Of a stretch of 64,000 nucleotides of DNA, positions 55,392 to 64,000 are shown piece after piece (position 1 is the stretch's first letter; each line of letters begins with the position of its first letter). The notes under the pieces are model-generated. The model made no database searches. It saw only the letters and a program-made list of their open reading frames with translations, and was not told the origin of the DNA. The stretch covers positions 62,001 to 126,000 of the forward strand of contig JAJTUP010000072.1 in assembly GCA_021399435.1 (NCBI GenBank). Direction: 5' to 3'. The stretch comes from Diaporthe sp. PMI_573. Taxonomy: Eukaryota > Ascomycota > Sordariomycetes > Diaporthales > Diaporthaceae. The translations under genes were made by a program, and so were the position numbers.

Positions 55392-56087
55392 CCTCAATCT
55401 GCGCTTTCTGCTCATTGATGCGACGCTTCTGGTTGGTTACCTTCTCGACCAACCTTTGGGTTTTGTCTTCCAGATCACACTTAAAATTCTCTTTAAGATG
55501 TTTAATATGGTCTTTTGACTGTTGGATCTGCTTTGTGAGATCCATAATGATGTTGTTGGCTTGGATGAGTCTGCCACGCAGTTCATTCTGAGAAGATTCA
55601 TGGGAGGCTTGTTTTGTGCGCTGGCTGTTGCAGTAGGCCTCATCTTGTTGATTGAGTGCATTCTGTAGTGTCGGACATAAATGATTGATAGTAACGAGCT
55701 GGTATCCAATAGCTTGCAAATCATTATTCACGAGTCTGGCAATACCTGCGGGCATTCTAGTCCAGCAACCAAAGGCCTGGTATAAGTTCTGTAGTCGAAC
55801 CTGTGTTGAACTACACACAAGTCTGATATCCTGCATTCTCAAAGTCAGAGGGCTTTATGCGCAGAGATGAAATCAAAAGTCATCGATTTGCTCACGCTAA
55901 TGATATGTGACGGATTGAGACTCTGTTGATTGACAGGTTTTGCAAGTCCTGAAGCTTCTCCCGGACAGCCCATGTCGTTGGTAAGAGAATTCTGGTGGGC
56001 AACGTCGGCGAGCTCAGCAGATATGACAGTTAAATGTTTTGGTAGGGAGGGCAAATCTGCGATAAAATGAGACAACTTAGAGTTCAT

Positions 56088-58788
56088 TGTAACTGATGGT
56101 TGCTGGGGAAAAATTGTGAATAGAGAGAACCCACTAGACAAGAATACATACCAAGGGGATGGGTCTTAGACACAAGATTAGTCGTGCGTCATGATATAGT
56201 ACAGTATTGGGTGGCCACTAAATATATATATTGTAATATCAAGCATCATATTTTTTCTAAAGTATGCAACAAAAGACATTTGATAGTCTAAGGCAGAAAT
56301 ACTATAAAAGTCCGACTAGATATACAAAGGGTTGCCTGTCCAAAGAAATTACCATTCCATCCGACGTGCTATATATAGAGTACTGTGCATAAAATAAGGA
56401 GTATTGAGCACATCACAGAACGACAGAAAAAACGATTCACGTACAAAAGAACCATGCCTGGTACTTCAATATCCCTATACGAGTTTGTTACTTTGCAACA
56501 ACAGGTGGTTGAGTACAGCAATACTGTAGAGGGCCGGAGGGCCAGAGGGTTGACTAAGCGCCGTACTTAGAAGTACTCTGATATCAGAGGGTTAGGATTC
56601 TTCTCTCGATTGAAAAGTTACGTTTCTACGAGTATCTATACGCAGATGCGTACGCATGCGCTCAAACAAACAAACACATATACACGCGCCAACAAGAACA
56701 GGGTGGTTTTGCGATGAGGTATGTTGTGGGGATGTGCCCACCTGCGCCTAGAACGACTACCTGGTACTCCCGACTTCGAGTCTTGTTTCTGAGCGAGATT
56801 CAACCCAATGAGACGCCCCCGGCCCCTATCTTTCCCTTGGAAGTAGAATGAGATTGTGCCGTTTCTTAGTCCTACTATACTGAAGAATGTGTATGAGCAT
56901 GAGAACCGCGATGGAGAGCTGGGCAAATCGTGGGACATCAATCCTGATGGGTTCATGCTGATGGTGGCCTGCCAGAGCGATCAGAAGGCTGCATCAAAAG
57001 CTAGTGACATGGGCGTCACAATCGGAACGGTGGGCCTAGGAACCGAAGCTCAATCTAATCGTCTCCAGCCCCATCATTTACCTAGAGCCCCCCCCCCTTC
57101 CTTTTTCTTTTCTTACCTTAAACGTTAAGCAATAACCTGCATATAAATTCACAACCCCCTTCTTCACGGTCCTCATTAACTCTACACACTCTCGCCCAAC
57201 CCACCTAATTTTAGTGCCTAGGAGCTCGACTAGATCTACTTTAATCCATCATCAATGACGCATGCTAGATTCACATGACCGGACGTGTCTTATTTTGAAT
57301 TGATTAACTCGCAATCACCAGCGCGGGCAAACTTTCCTTATCAGATTCTCTGCAATAGTGATGGCGAACAATAGTGCGACGTACCGTACTTGAAAGAAGT
57401 ACGCTCAAAGAACACACGATTCGCCCGCGGTCAATACCGTAAGAGGAAATGAATAAGCGAGTATTTATGTTACAGTACCTCGATTTCCTAATATCCTTAT
57501 GTATTTTTGCTAAGGTCCAAGGGAGCGCCGTTGCAGTTGACCTTACAAGGTTTGGCTTGTCGGAGAGCGAACTGAGGGGCGGGCAGAAGTACTGTACTAT
57601 GTTCCACAAAAATGACATAGTTGCATCCTTGCCGAACGGTGAATTTAGTTCGATTAGCGCAGTCTAGATTAAACACTCTCTAAATACTTCGCGACCATGC
57701 CGAAGATGTTCTTTTGTTTTATTTGGATTGGTACAGTACATCCAAAGTATATCTAGAGAGCTTTGAAGGCCAGCGAGGGCGAAGATAGGTCGGTGCTACA
57801 GAGGAGCTTTTCGTTAGGGTCGAATATGACGTTGTCGTGCTGGCTCCATTGGTAGTTGGTGTTGTTATGGTGCTTCAACACCGCCACCGCTAAGTCCTCC
57901 GGGCCGTTGTTAAACCACGTCTGCTGAAAGCACTTGTCGATTAGCTGCTCGTGGTGCTCGGTCGGCACCGGTTGGGGTAGCTCGCTCACAGGCGCAGATC
58001 ATGCCCGCCTCCTATATCGCACAGGTGAGGCTGCTGATCTTCGCAGTGCTACCAAGAGGAATGGGCAAGCCTAGGAGTTTGATTGCATTCGGCTGCCTGA
58101 CGCTGCTGCTCGTGGTCTGGTGCGGGATGATGGACAGCCACAATAGTGTCTATATAGGGGCTTCCACGCGGCGAAGGCGCCCTTAGAGAGACTGAGGCCC
58201 TAGGTTCAATTGTATTCGTCTGGGCCATAGGGCTCTTGAGCCCTATCACTCTATCTGTTGCACTTATTCCTGACACAGCACTACTTCTGGGCTAGCAAAT
58301 ATAATTCCATACAATATAAATACAGTAGCAGCACCGCCACAACGTGGAAAACCTCCCCTGCCCAGATCGACATCACCTAACAAAAAGCAAGCATGCTTCC
58401 ACAGACAAGAGCTTTATGGTTAACGCTATAGCTCAGGGCATAGAGAGAAAAAATAAAAAAGTCCGTACATTCATCAACATCATAAACTACGCTGTGAATC
58501 ATACATGAAGCACTCGGTCCTCAAAGTCGGATTCGGCGTGTTGGCAATGAAATTTCAACCGTCTTTTGATAATCGTTGGGTCGAGTCCAAGTGTATCGAG
58601 GTTGCTCAACTCTTTTACAGAGAATGGTAGAAGAGTATGTTGAAGTTCTTCGAGAAAGGCGTCATCTTACGCGCGTATACACTGAGCGCGAGTAAACCGA
58701 ATGTTCGAACAGCATCACAGGTACGTCCACAATGGCCGCTGTGGTGAGAAATGTGATAACCCCCACTTATGAGGTTCCAGGAATGTGA
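56088..58788. other. gene-poor stretch
   Basis: Only small frames. A minus frame at 57989-57753 (EHHEQLIDKCFQQTWFNNGP...) looks protein-like but has no ATG. The rest shows nothing I can support. Confidence 0.35.
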
Positions 58789-59826
58789 GAGCCCAGTGAC
58801 TTTGAGAAGTCATCCAAAAGCCGAGCTAGGCTCACCCTAATCAAATACTTGGCAGCTCAAAAAGTGCGAGAGGAACAAGAAAGTGGATGGGAGGCACAGG
58901 TCCAAGCTCTGCAGGACATAAAGACATCGCTCGACCCTACCACAGAGGCTTTCGCGACGCTGCCAGGTGGCGAGGATAAATCACCAGACATTTCCTTCTA
59001 CTACAGCGACCACCTCTACCCACCACTCGTTGTCGAGGTGGCTTATAGTCAGAAGGCTGCAGACCTGCCAGTCTTGGCCCGGCGGTATATCGAAAAGACT
59101 GGTGGAGACATACATACTGTGATCACAGTGGACATAGCGCACAATACACCACGACAGCGGGCTGGTGAACGACGGCGGCAACGACTCCAGGGGCAGGAGC
59201 GAGGGCGTGAGACCAGATCCAGGTCAAGGCAAAGACAGGAAAATGAAGAAGCAGCTGCTAGCGGTCCGGCCAGTAAATTCAGATTTCCAGCGTCGGTATC
59301 TTTGTACAGGCTTGGTGAGCGCGTGGTGCATGACCAGCTATTCCGTGACGACAATGGCAACCGGTTGGATGGGAGTTTGGAGCTTAACGTCGCAGACTTC
59401 GTCCCTCTGGATGCTGAGACATCGATCTTGCGGACGGCGCTGGAGGGGTTAAATTTCACCGTCCCGTTCAGCGACCTGTATGACGGGCTGGTTCGAGGCG
59501 AGCAGCAACAGCTGCTTGAGGAGACGACACCCCCGCCTCAAGCTGCGGTCCAAGCAGGCAAGAAGCGGATGCACTTTGAGTTTAACTGGGACCTGCCCAA
59601 CAACGCGGCTTGTGTACACCTGGAGCGGGATAACGATGAGGGAGTTGGTATACATGGAGACCCCACCCTACGGGAGCTACGGTCGTCGTCTAAGAAGCGT
59701 CGAACCGATTCGGACCGAATGCGTCACGCTTGCGCAGAGAATGATCCAGAAGTGGCAGCCACGGGGGCTCAGCATGTACGGAGGAGGTCCAGCTCACGTC
59801 TAAGAGGAAGCCGTAGCGGCTGGTAG
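58789..59826 (+). CDS. fungal PD-(D/E)XK nuclease-fold-like protein, 5' end unresolved
   Basis: The frame is open from 58789 to TAG at 59824-59826 but has no in-frame ATG before the conserved part, so the start lies in an unseen exon or is lost. The core reads KSPDISFYYSDHLYPPLVVE then VAYSQKAADLPVLARRYIEK and HTVITVDIAHN. The PD...(hydrophobic)VEV-x-YSQK pattern matches a fungal restriction-nuclease-like family (D of SPD, E of VEV). Typical members continue with a LYR...DQLFRD-x-G-N-x block, seen here as VVHDQLFRDDNGNRLDG. An Arg/Glu-rich insert (GERRRQRLQGQERGRETRSR) and a basic C-terminus follow. Activity unproven; the third acidic/basic pair is Ser-Gln rather than Lys. Confidence 0.5.
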   Translation, partial: EPSDFEKSSKSRARLTLIKYLAAQKVREEQESGWEAQVQALQDIKTSLDPTTEAFATLPGGEDKSPDISFYYSDHLYPPLVVEVAYSQKAADLPVLARRYIEKTGGDIHTVITVDIAHNTPRQRAGERRRQRLQGQERGRETRSRSRQRQENEEAAASGPASKFRFPASVSLYRLGERVVHDQLFRDDNGNRLDGSLELNVADFVPLDAETSILRTALEGLNFTVPFSDLYDGLVRGEQQQLLEETTPPPQAAVQAGKKRMHFEFNWDLPNNAACVHLERDNDEGVGIHGDPTLRELRSSSKKRRTDSDRMRHACAENDPEVAATGAQHVRRRSSSRLRGSRSGW

Positions 59827-59882
59827 TATTGTGTAGACTGGGCATGCTATGATGGGTATTGAAACAAATTGATCAGTGACAA

Positions 59883-60242
59883 CTATGCCTGGTCCCTTCG
59901 GTCGCGCTTCATCGTGACCCACTGTTGGAAGACTGCATTGGTGGTGCGATCGATTGCCGCGCCGATCTGCCCATCTGACCAGCCCTTGGCCTTCAGTTCG
60001 CAGAGCCGCCTTTTATCCCCTTGGCCCCGTTGCCGTCTGCGCGGGGTGCGCCTTTCAGAATACACATCAGGCTCAACATCGAGCATATTGTAGTCGGGCG
60101 TGTCCTCATCCCCGTCCTCATCCCCGTCTGGGCGCTCGCTGGGTTCGTCAGATTCGTGACCTGATGCCTCACCCTCGTGGTAATGGCGGCCGACCTGCCT
60201 CTTCTTCCTTGCGCTTGGCCCGGCCTCCGTCTGGGCCCTCAA
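59883..60242 (-). CDS. small HTH/Myb-like protein fragment, about 119 aa
   Basis: The minus frame has no ATG (its first 5' codons are open to about 60290). The chain has an acidic disordered half (GHESDEPSERPDGDEDGDED) and ends in a helical module, KRRLCELKAKGWSDGQIGAA then IDRTTNAVFQQW, resembling a Myb/SANT or other helix-turn-helix with the recognition helix at TTNAVFQQW. It lies tail-to-tail with the PD-(D/E)XK-like gene, 56 bp apart. Could be the C-terminal exon of a DNA-binding protein. Confidence 0.35.
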   Translation of the reverse strand: MRAQTEAGPSARKKRQVGRHYHEGEASGHESDEPSERPDGDEDGDEDTPDYNMLDVEPDVYSERRTPRRRQRGQGDKRRLCELKAKGWSDGQIGAAIDRTTNAVFQQWVTMKRDRRDQA

Positions 60243-61981
60243 TGCTGTGCCGCCTTCTCCAAATGCAGGTACAGAGGCAGACCAGCGTCAACTAACCAGC
60301 GTCAACCAACCAGCGCCAACCAACCAAAACAGCAAAGCTGTCAGGAATATTAAATGTTATTTTCGACATAAATTTCCTACAAGTGCTGTTTCAATAAAAT
60401 CAGAATTCAAGAAAGGATACGCTCGATTAGCTGAATTTCCTGTTGGCGTGTCGTGCAATGTAGCCGGGCTAGCTCAAGTCTGCTTGGCGCCCACCTGACT
60501 GACAGACATGCTACTGCATTCTAAAGATATCCTGATGTGTTCTAATGCTGTTTAAATGGAGGGGATTGAGGGTGTGCTCTGATGGCGTGGTTAAGAAAAT
60601 CTAGCAGGCCGGAAAACTTGCTGTCAATGGTGACACTGGCTGGATTGTGAAAATTGAAATAGCCTACTTTTGACAATTTAGAAGCTTGTCACCAAAACCG
60701 GCGGATGAGACTCTACATTGCCGTTTCCTCGGAGGGCCTCGTGGCTCTTCCTCGCCTGAAATTTGATCATTTGAATCCTTCGCTGACTTTCAATCATCAA
60801 CATTGCGTACGAGCCATCCTTTCTCTCTCAGCTGTTCGGCTTGTTGCACATCTCCAGAGGGTTTGTTGACTGTGCTCCTCCGGTCCTTTCAGCTGTGGGC
60901 TGACAGGTTGGGCTGGAGGCTGCTCCTGAGAGCTTAGCATGGGCGGGACCGTTCCCTATTTTGCATCTCAAAATTTCGTCCAAAGATAAGTCCCGCGGAG
61001 CTATAATATGATAATCATTCTGTTGTGCCTGGACGGTAACTGATTAGCCGAGCCGCACGGTGTTAACTGCTCTAGAGGTTGTCCTACAAAAATATTATAT
61101 TTTTCGAAAAGCGATTTCAGAAGCGTGGACAATTTTCTTGGATCAATCGTTTTGCATGGTATGACCTTTCCTCTCTAGGCGTCGTTCGTAGAGCCTGTTG
61201 TCGAGCCCATGAGTTTAGATTGAGAGTTATGGACCTTAAGCTTTTACTCCTCGCAAAGAGACACCCAAGCGTGGCTAGGCTTGCACCAACGTACGTACTT
61301 CTGTTCAATTCCTACAGAGCCAAAGATCAGAGCTGAATGTATGGACAGTATTCTATCAATCTGTCAGGGACTTTAGTCGCACGCCCCGGGTGGCGCCGCG
61401 AGGAAGCAGCGATACCGCCGCAAAGGGGCGGCGCGGTATCGGCGATACGACTCAGGAACTAGTGGGACAGCTCTACCAAACCCCCACGGGGGCAAGGGGA
61501 GCTCCTCCTGGATTGCGAGTCAGGACCGCGCCGCTTTCGCGCGGCGTGGACGCAGCGAACAACTATATAAGGAGCAGAAAGAATGGGAGGACCTGAGGAA
61601 AGGGGAGGAGCCCAACGATCAGTAGCCCTTCGCCCTCTAATACACTGCTCCTACATCGCGCCTACGCTGCGTGTACTCATTCACTCTATCCGTGACCCTA
61701 CCCCCTGACACTATCCTAGTAAATAGGACTACCACAGAGGATGCACTTAAGGTCTTCCTTCCAAATTTTGTCACACCTTACTTTGTTTTTCAAGTCTCTG
61801 ATCTCGAAAACGTTCTCTTCGACAATCAAGCTCGCCTCCAAAAGGCCTTCGTACCGATTTGCGGACCTGTTCCTGGCTCTTTCTAGCTCTCGCCCGACCT
61901 TGATGGAAGACTTTGCCCACTTCCTGTGTCCGAGAACCTTTTTCTTCATACTAGAAGCCTTATGCGGTTTTCGAATGCTGA
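60243..61981. other. mostly non-coding; possible hAT-E 5' zone
   Basis: 60243-61380 shows nothing supportable. At 61410-61450 a GATACCG...CGGTATC inverted repeat lies in GC-rich sequence, followed by TATATAA at 61563. From about 61700 frames are interrupted by stops and may be a decayed N-terminus of the hAT transposase to the right. Confidence 0.35.
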
Positions 61982-63738
61982 GGGTGCGGTCGCCCCTTCA
62001 GCCTCTTCGAGAGCCGTCGTTGGCGTTATTTCTTCACTCGCATCAAGCCTGGCTGGAAGCCCCCTAGCCGTGCCGTCATCACGCGAATTCTTCCCGAGTT
62101 CTATCAGGAAATCTATGACGAGGTTTTCAAACGTATTACCAGCTCGGAATGGTTCAACATCATATTTGACGCCTCCGATAATGTCTCGGGCCACAGGATC
62201 GTTAATATCTCGGTACAGGTACCAGACGGCCCGGCCTTCTACTGGAAAACACTTGACACGGGAGACGAACAGCACACGGCAGAGAACTGGGTGCGGCTGA
62301 TCTGGGGAGAAATGCAGCAACTGTGCGGCGGCGATCTCTCCAGGATCAATTCTATCTGTACGGATACCGAAAATACGATGCGCTCTGTACACGACCTGCT
62401 AGGGGGATTCCCAGAGCTCTCACACATCAACTTCTCTCTGTGCGATTCTCACGGCCTTCAGCTTCTGATTAAAGATATTCTTCTTCTTCCCTTCTTCGAG
62501 GACCTCTTTAACAACGTCAGCACCCTGCTCGTGTTCTTCTCACGGTCTAAATTACAATTACAAAGATTGAGAATGTGCCAGCGCACAAGGTGGAACGGAG
62601 TAACTCGCGCGCTGATCAGAAGGCACCGGTGAATTGTTAGCTGCGACTGAGAAATCGATATACTAACCTGCTCGTTCCGAACAGTATAATTACACGCCGG
62701 GGTTCCCAGTACAATTCTTTCTTCTCCCTCCTCCGTTCTCGAGATCCTGCCAGAGACTGGTCTGTTCGAAAAGATGTACGGGATGAGTTGCGATCTCAAG
62801 ATTGCCCCGTTCTCCTGCCCAAAGCGGTTCGGATCATCAAAGACAGCAGCTTCTGGCTAGAACTCGAGGCTGCGATCGCTGTGCTGAAACCGGTGAACGA
62901 CTTTCAACACGCTTCTGAGGCTGATGGGGCGGGAATTGCACACGTTGTAAATCGCTGGCTGCAAATCAAAAGCAAATGGGCTGAGATGAGAGAGGCTGAT
63001 CAGTTCCCTGATATTCCGTGGGACGATATTGACGCTATATTCAAAGCTAGGCTTGATAAGCAAACGTACGATATACATTGGATCGCCAATGCCCTCCGGC
63101 CTGATACAACAGGTCCAAACTCGAAACTTCCGCCTAGCGTCTTTGCACGCGTACAAGAATATTTGCAGAAACAGCTGGAAAATGACGACGAGTATCACCG
63201 TGCCCTCTCCGAATTCACACACTTCCGAATGCGTACAGGCGGCCCAGACGGCTTATTCAATAAGCACAGCGCTGTATACGACGATGGCTTCAGTCCAGCA
63301 ATGGCGTGGCAGTGCCTCCTCAACCAGGGCTCGATTCTGGCTAGAGTAGCTGTAAAGGTAATGAACACGCTTGCAAACTCTGTACCTTCAGAACAAAGTT
63401 TCTCTGCTATCAGTTTCATACACACGAAAGCTCGAAATCGCCTTACGCCCATGCACGCGGACATGCGGGCCTTCATTTTTATGAATGATCGCGTATTAGA
63501 TCGCCTTAAGGATCAGAAGTACACGCATAAAAAGCGCTGGGCGGATCTTGAGGAGAAGGACTGGCTGGAACTTGAAGATTCGTACCTCGAGTTGTTTGTG
63601 AATGCGCAGGGCAAGAAGGTCTGGATGGATGGTGTGATGGCCTCTGCCAATGGAGATTTCGAGTGGGAAGGTGTCTTACAGTCGACAGGTGATATATTGG
63701 GGGTTGGTACTGAAGTGGAATCAGTGGTTGGAGACTAG
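61982..63738 (+). pseudogene. hAT-E transposase, nearly intact but N-terminus broken
   Basis: From just after a TGA at 61979 the frame is open: CGRPFSLFESRRWRYFF, KPPSRAVITRILPEFYQ, then FNIIFDASDNVSGHRIVNIS (DUF659-like catalytic start), ENTMRSVHDLLGGFPELSH, LCDSHGLQLLIKDIL and CQRTRWNGV. A 56-nt intron (62629-62684, GTGAAT...GAACAG, branch TACTAAC) joins RRH to the next exon in frame. It ends with the hAT dimerisation block KVMNTLANSVPSEQSFSAIS and RNRLTPMHADM, TAG at 63736. Upstream stops remove the zinc-finger region. This lineage (DUF659 plus C-terminal PSEQSFS) differs from hAT-1 and hAT-A to D. Confidence 0.75.
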
Positions 63739-64000
63739 AGTGACAGGAGACCAGGACCGTATGAATGCTCGTACTCAACTATTGCCTAAAAAGGAAGGAG
63801 GAAATTTGTATGGTACAATTTTGTACGTACAGAAAAGTTGTACGTACGTACAGCTACCCAAAATACAGTACGTACGTACGTACGTGTACAGAAAAATGCA
63901 TCACTACGTCGCTTTCCCGCTACACGATGCCTGGACGCCGCTCGCCGATACCTTGTCCTGTACTTCGTCCGGTTGGCGTAGGGGTATCTGGTGGCCTGGG
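63739..64000. repeat. ACGTAC-rich subterminal repeats after hAT-E
   Basis: Clusters of TACGTACGTAC occur at 63823-63830, 63839-63851 and 63867-63889. They lie just past the transposase stop, where hAT subterminal transposase-binding repeats are expected. No TIR is identified before the window ends. Confidence 0.45.

Larger units (their letters stand above)
52215..56087 (-). pseudogene. coiled-coil protein gene interrupted by hAT-1
   Basis: The ATG at 56087 starts exon 1 (56087-55896). A 65-nt intron (GTGAGC...ATGCAG, branch-like CTCTGAC) joins HIIS to DIRLVCSSTQ in frame. Exon 2 runs from 55830 to 55392 and ends within the 8-bp target duplication. Past the transposon the frame resumes at 52291 and stops at 52215 after 25 more residues, so the uninterrupted protein would be 235 aa. 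The middle and end are strongly heptad-like (NNIIMDLTKQIQQSKDHIKH; EDKTQRLVEKVTNQKRRI), a coiled coil. Family unknown. With the insertion, translation would run into TIR-derived codons, so only the last tenth is replaced; partial function is possible. Confidence 0.65.

Overview
The window looks like a repeat-rich, gene-poor accessory or subtelomere-like region from a filamentous ascomycete (Pezizomycotina). Three things support this. Introns are short (48-74 nt) with GT...AG ends and recognisable branch sites. Fungal protein families are present (DUF3716, a fungal HNH-nuclease family, a fungal PD-(D/E)XK family, an F-box-like family, a MYND protein, an FRE-type ferric reductase tail, a PKA catalytic subunit). 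Fungal DNA transposons are abundant: hAT, Fot1/pogo, Tc1/mariner-like, MULE and Helitron. C-to-T / G-to-A changes, many in CpA context, suggest RIP-like mutation. I saw no rRNA, tRNA or CRISPR array.

Layout. 0-5 kb: tail of a ferric-reductase-like gene cut by the window edge, then two unrecognised ORFs. 5-17.3 kb: nested transposon remnants (a decayed hAT; a deleted copy of hAT family 1 lying in a second hAT fragment; a pogo fragment that clips a fungal HNH-nuclease gene; a third hAT; a MULE fragment). 17.8-19.8 kb: an F-box-like gene whose 3' end is fused to a scrap of an AMP-forming ligase. 19.9-20.9 kb: a short MULE with near-perfect long TIRs and an 8-bp target duplication. 21.5-25.4 kb: a Tc1/mariner-like element carrying two convergent intron-containing genes, a DD34E transposase and a 762-aa accessory protein; an apparent empty-site copy of its target lies in inverted orientation just upstream. 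25.7-26.8 kb: intact MYND-domain gene. 27-34 kb: weak ORFs and gene scraps, including a piece of an MFS transporter. 34.3-34.5 kb: three stem-loop-forming repeats. 35.3-35.9 kb: three-exon DUF3716 gene. 36.2-41.9 kb: a Helitron-type helicase split by a 2.5-kb hAT with perfect 8-bp TSD. 42.1-43.7 kb: scraps of a kappa-class GST and of RER1, plus an ORF starting with a PIP-box. 43.8-45.1 kb: an apparently intact four-exon PKA catalytic-subunit gene. 46-52 kb: pogo remnant, a candidate secreted cysteine-rich protein, a fungal zinc-finger scrap and a hypothetical ORF. 52.2-56.1 kb: a coiled-coil gene interrupted near its 3' end by the full-length copy of hAT family 1 (3092 bp, TIRs and 8-bp TSD intact). 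58.8-60.2 kb: a PD-(D/E)XK-like gene and a small HTH-like ORF. 62-63.7 kb: a fairly well-preserved hAT of another lineage.

Reading. Few genes look fully functional: PKA, MYND, DUF3716, the two genes of the Tc1-like element, and perhaps the secreted protein. The rest is a mosaic of transposons and broken host-gene pieces, as expected for a fast-rearranging, RIP-affected compartment. The best candidate for something poorly described is the two-gene Tc1/mariner-like element at 21.5-25.4 kb. Family names rest on motif recognition by eye; no database search was run.
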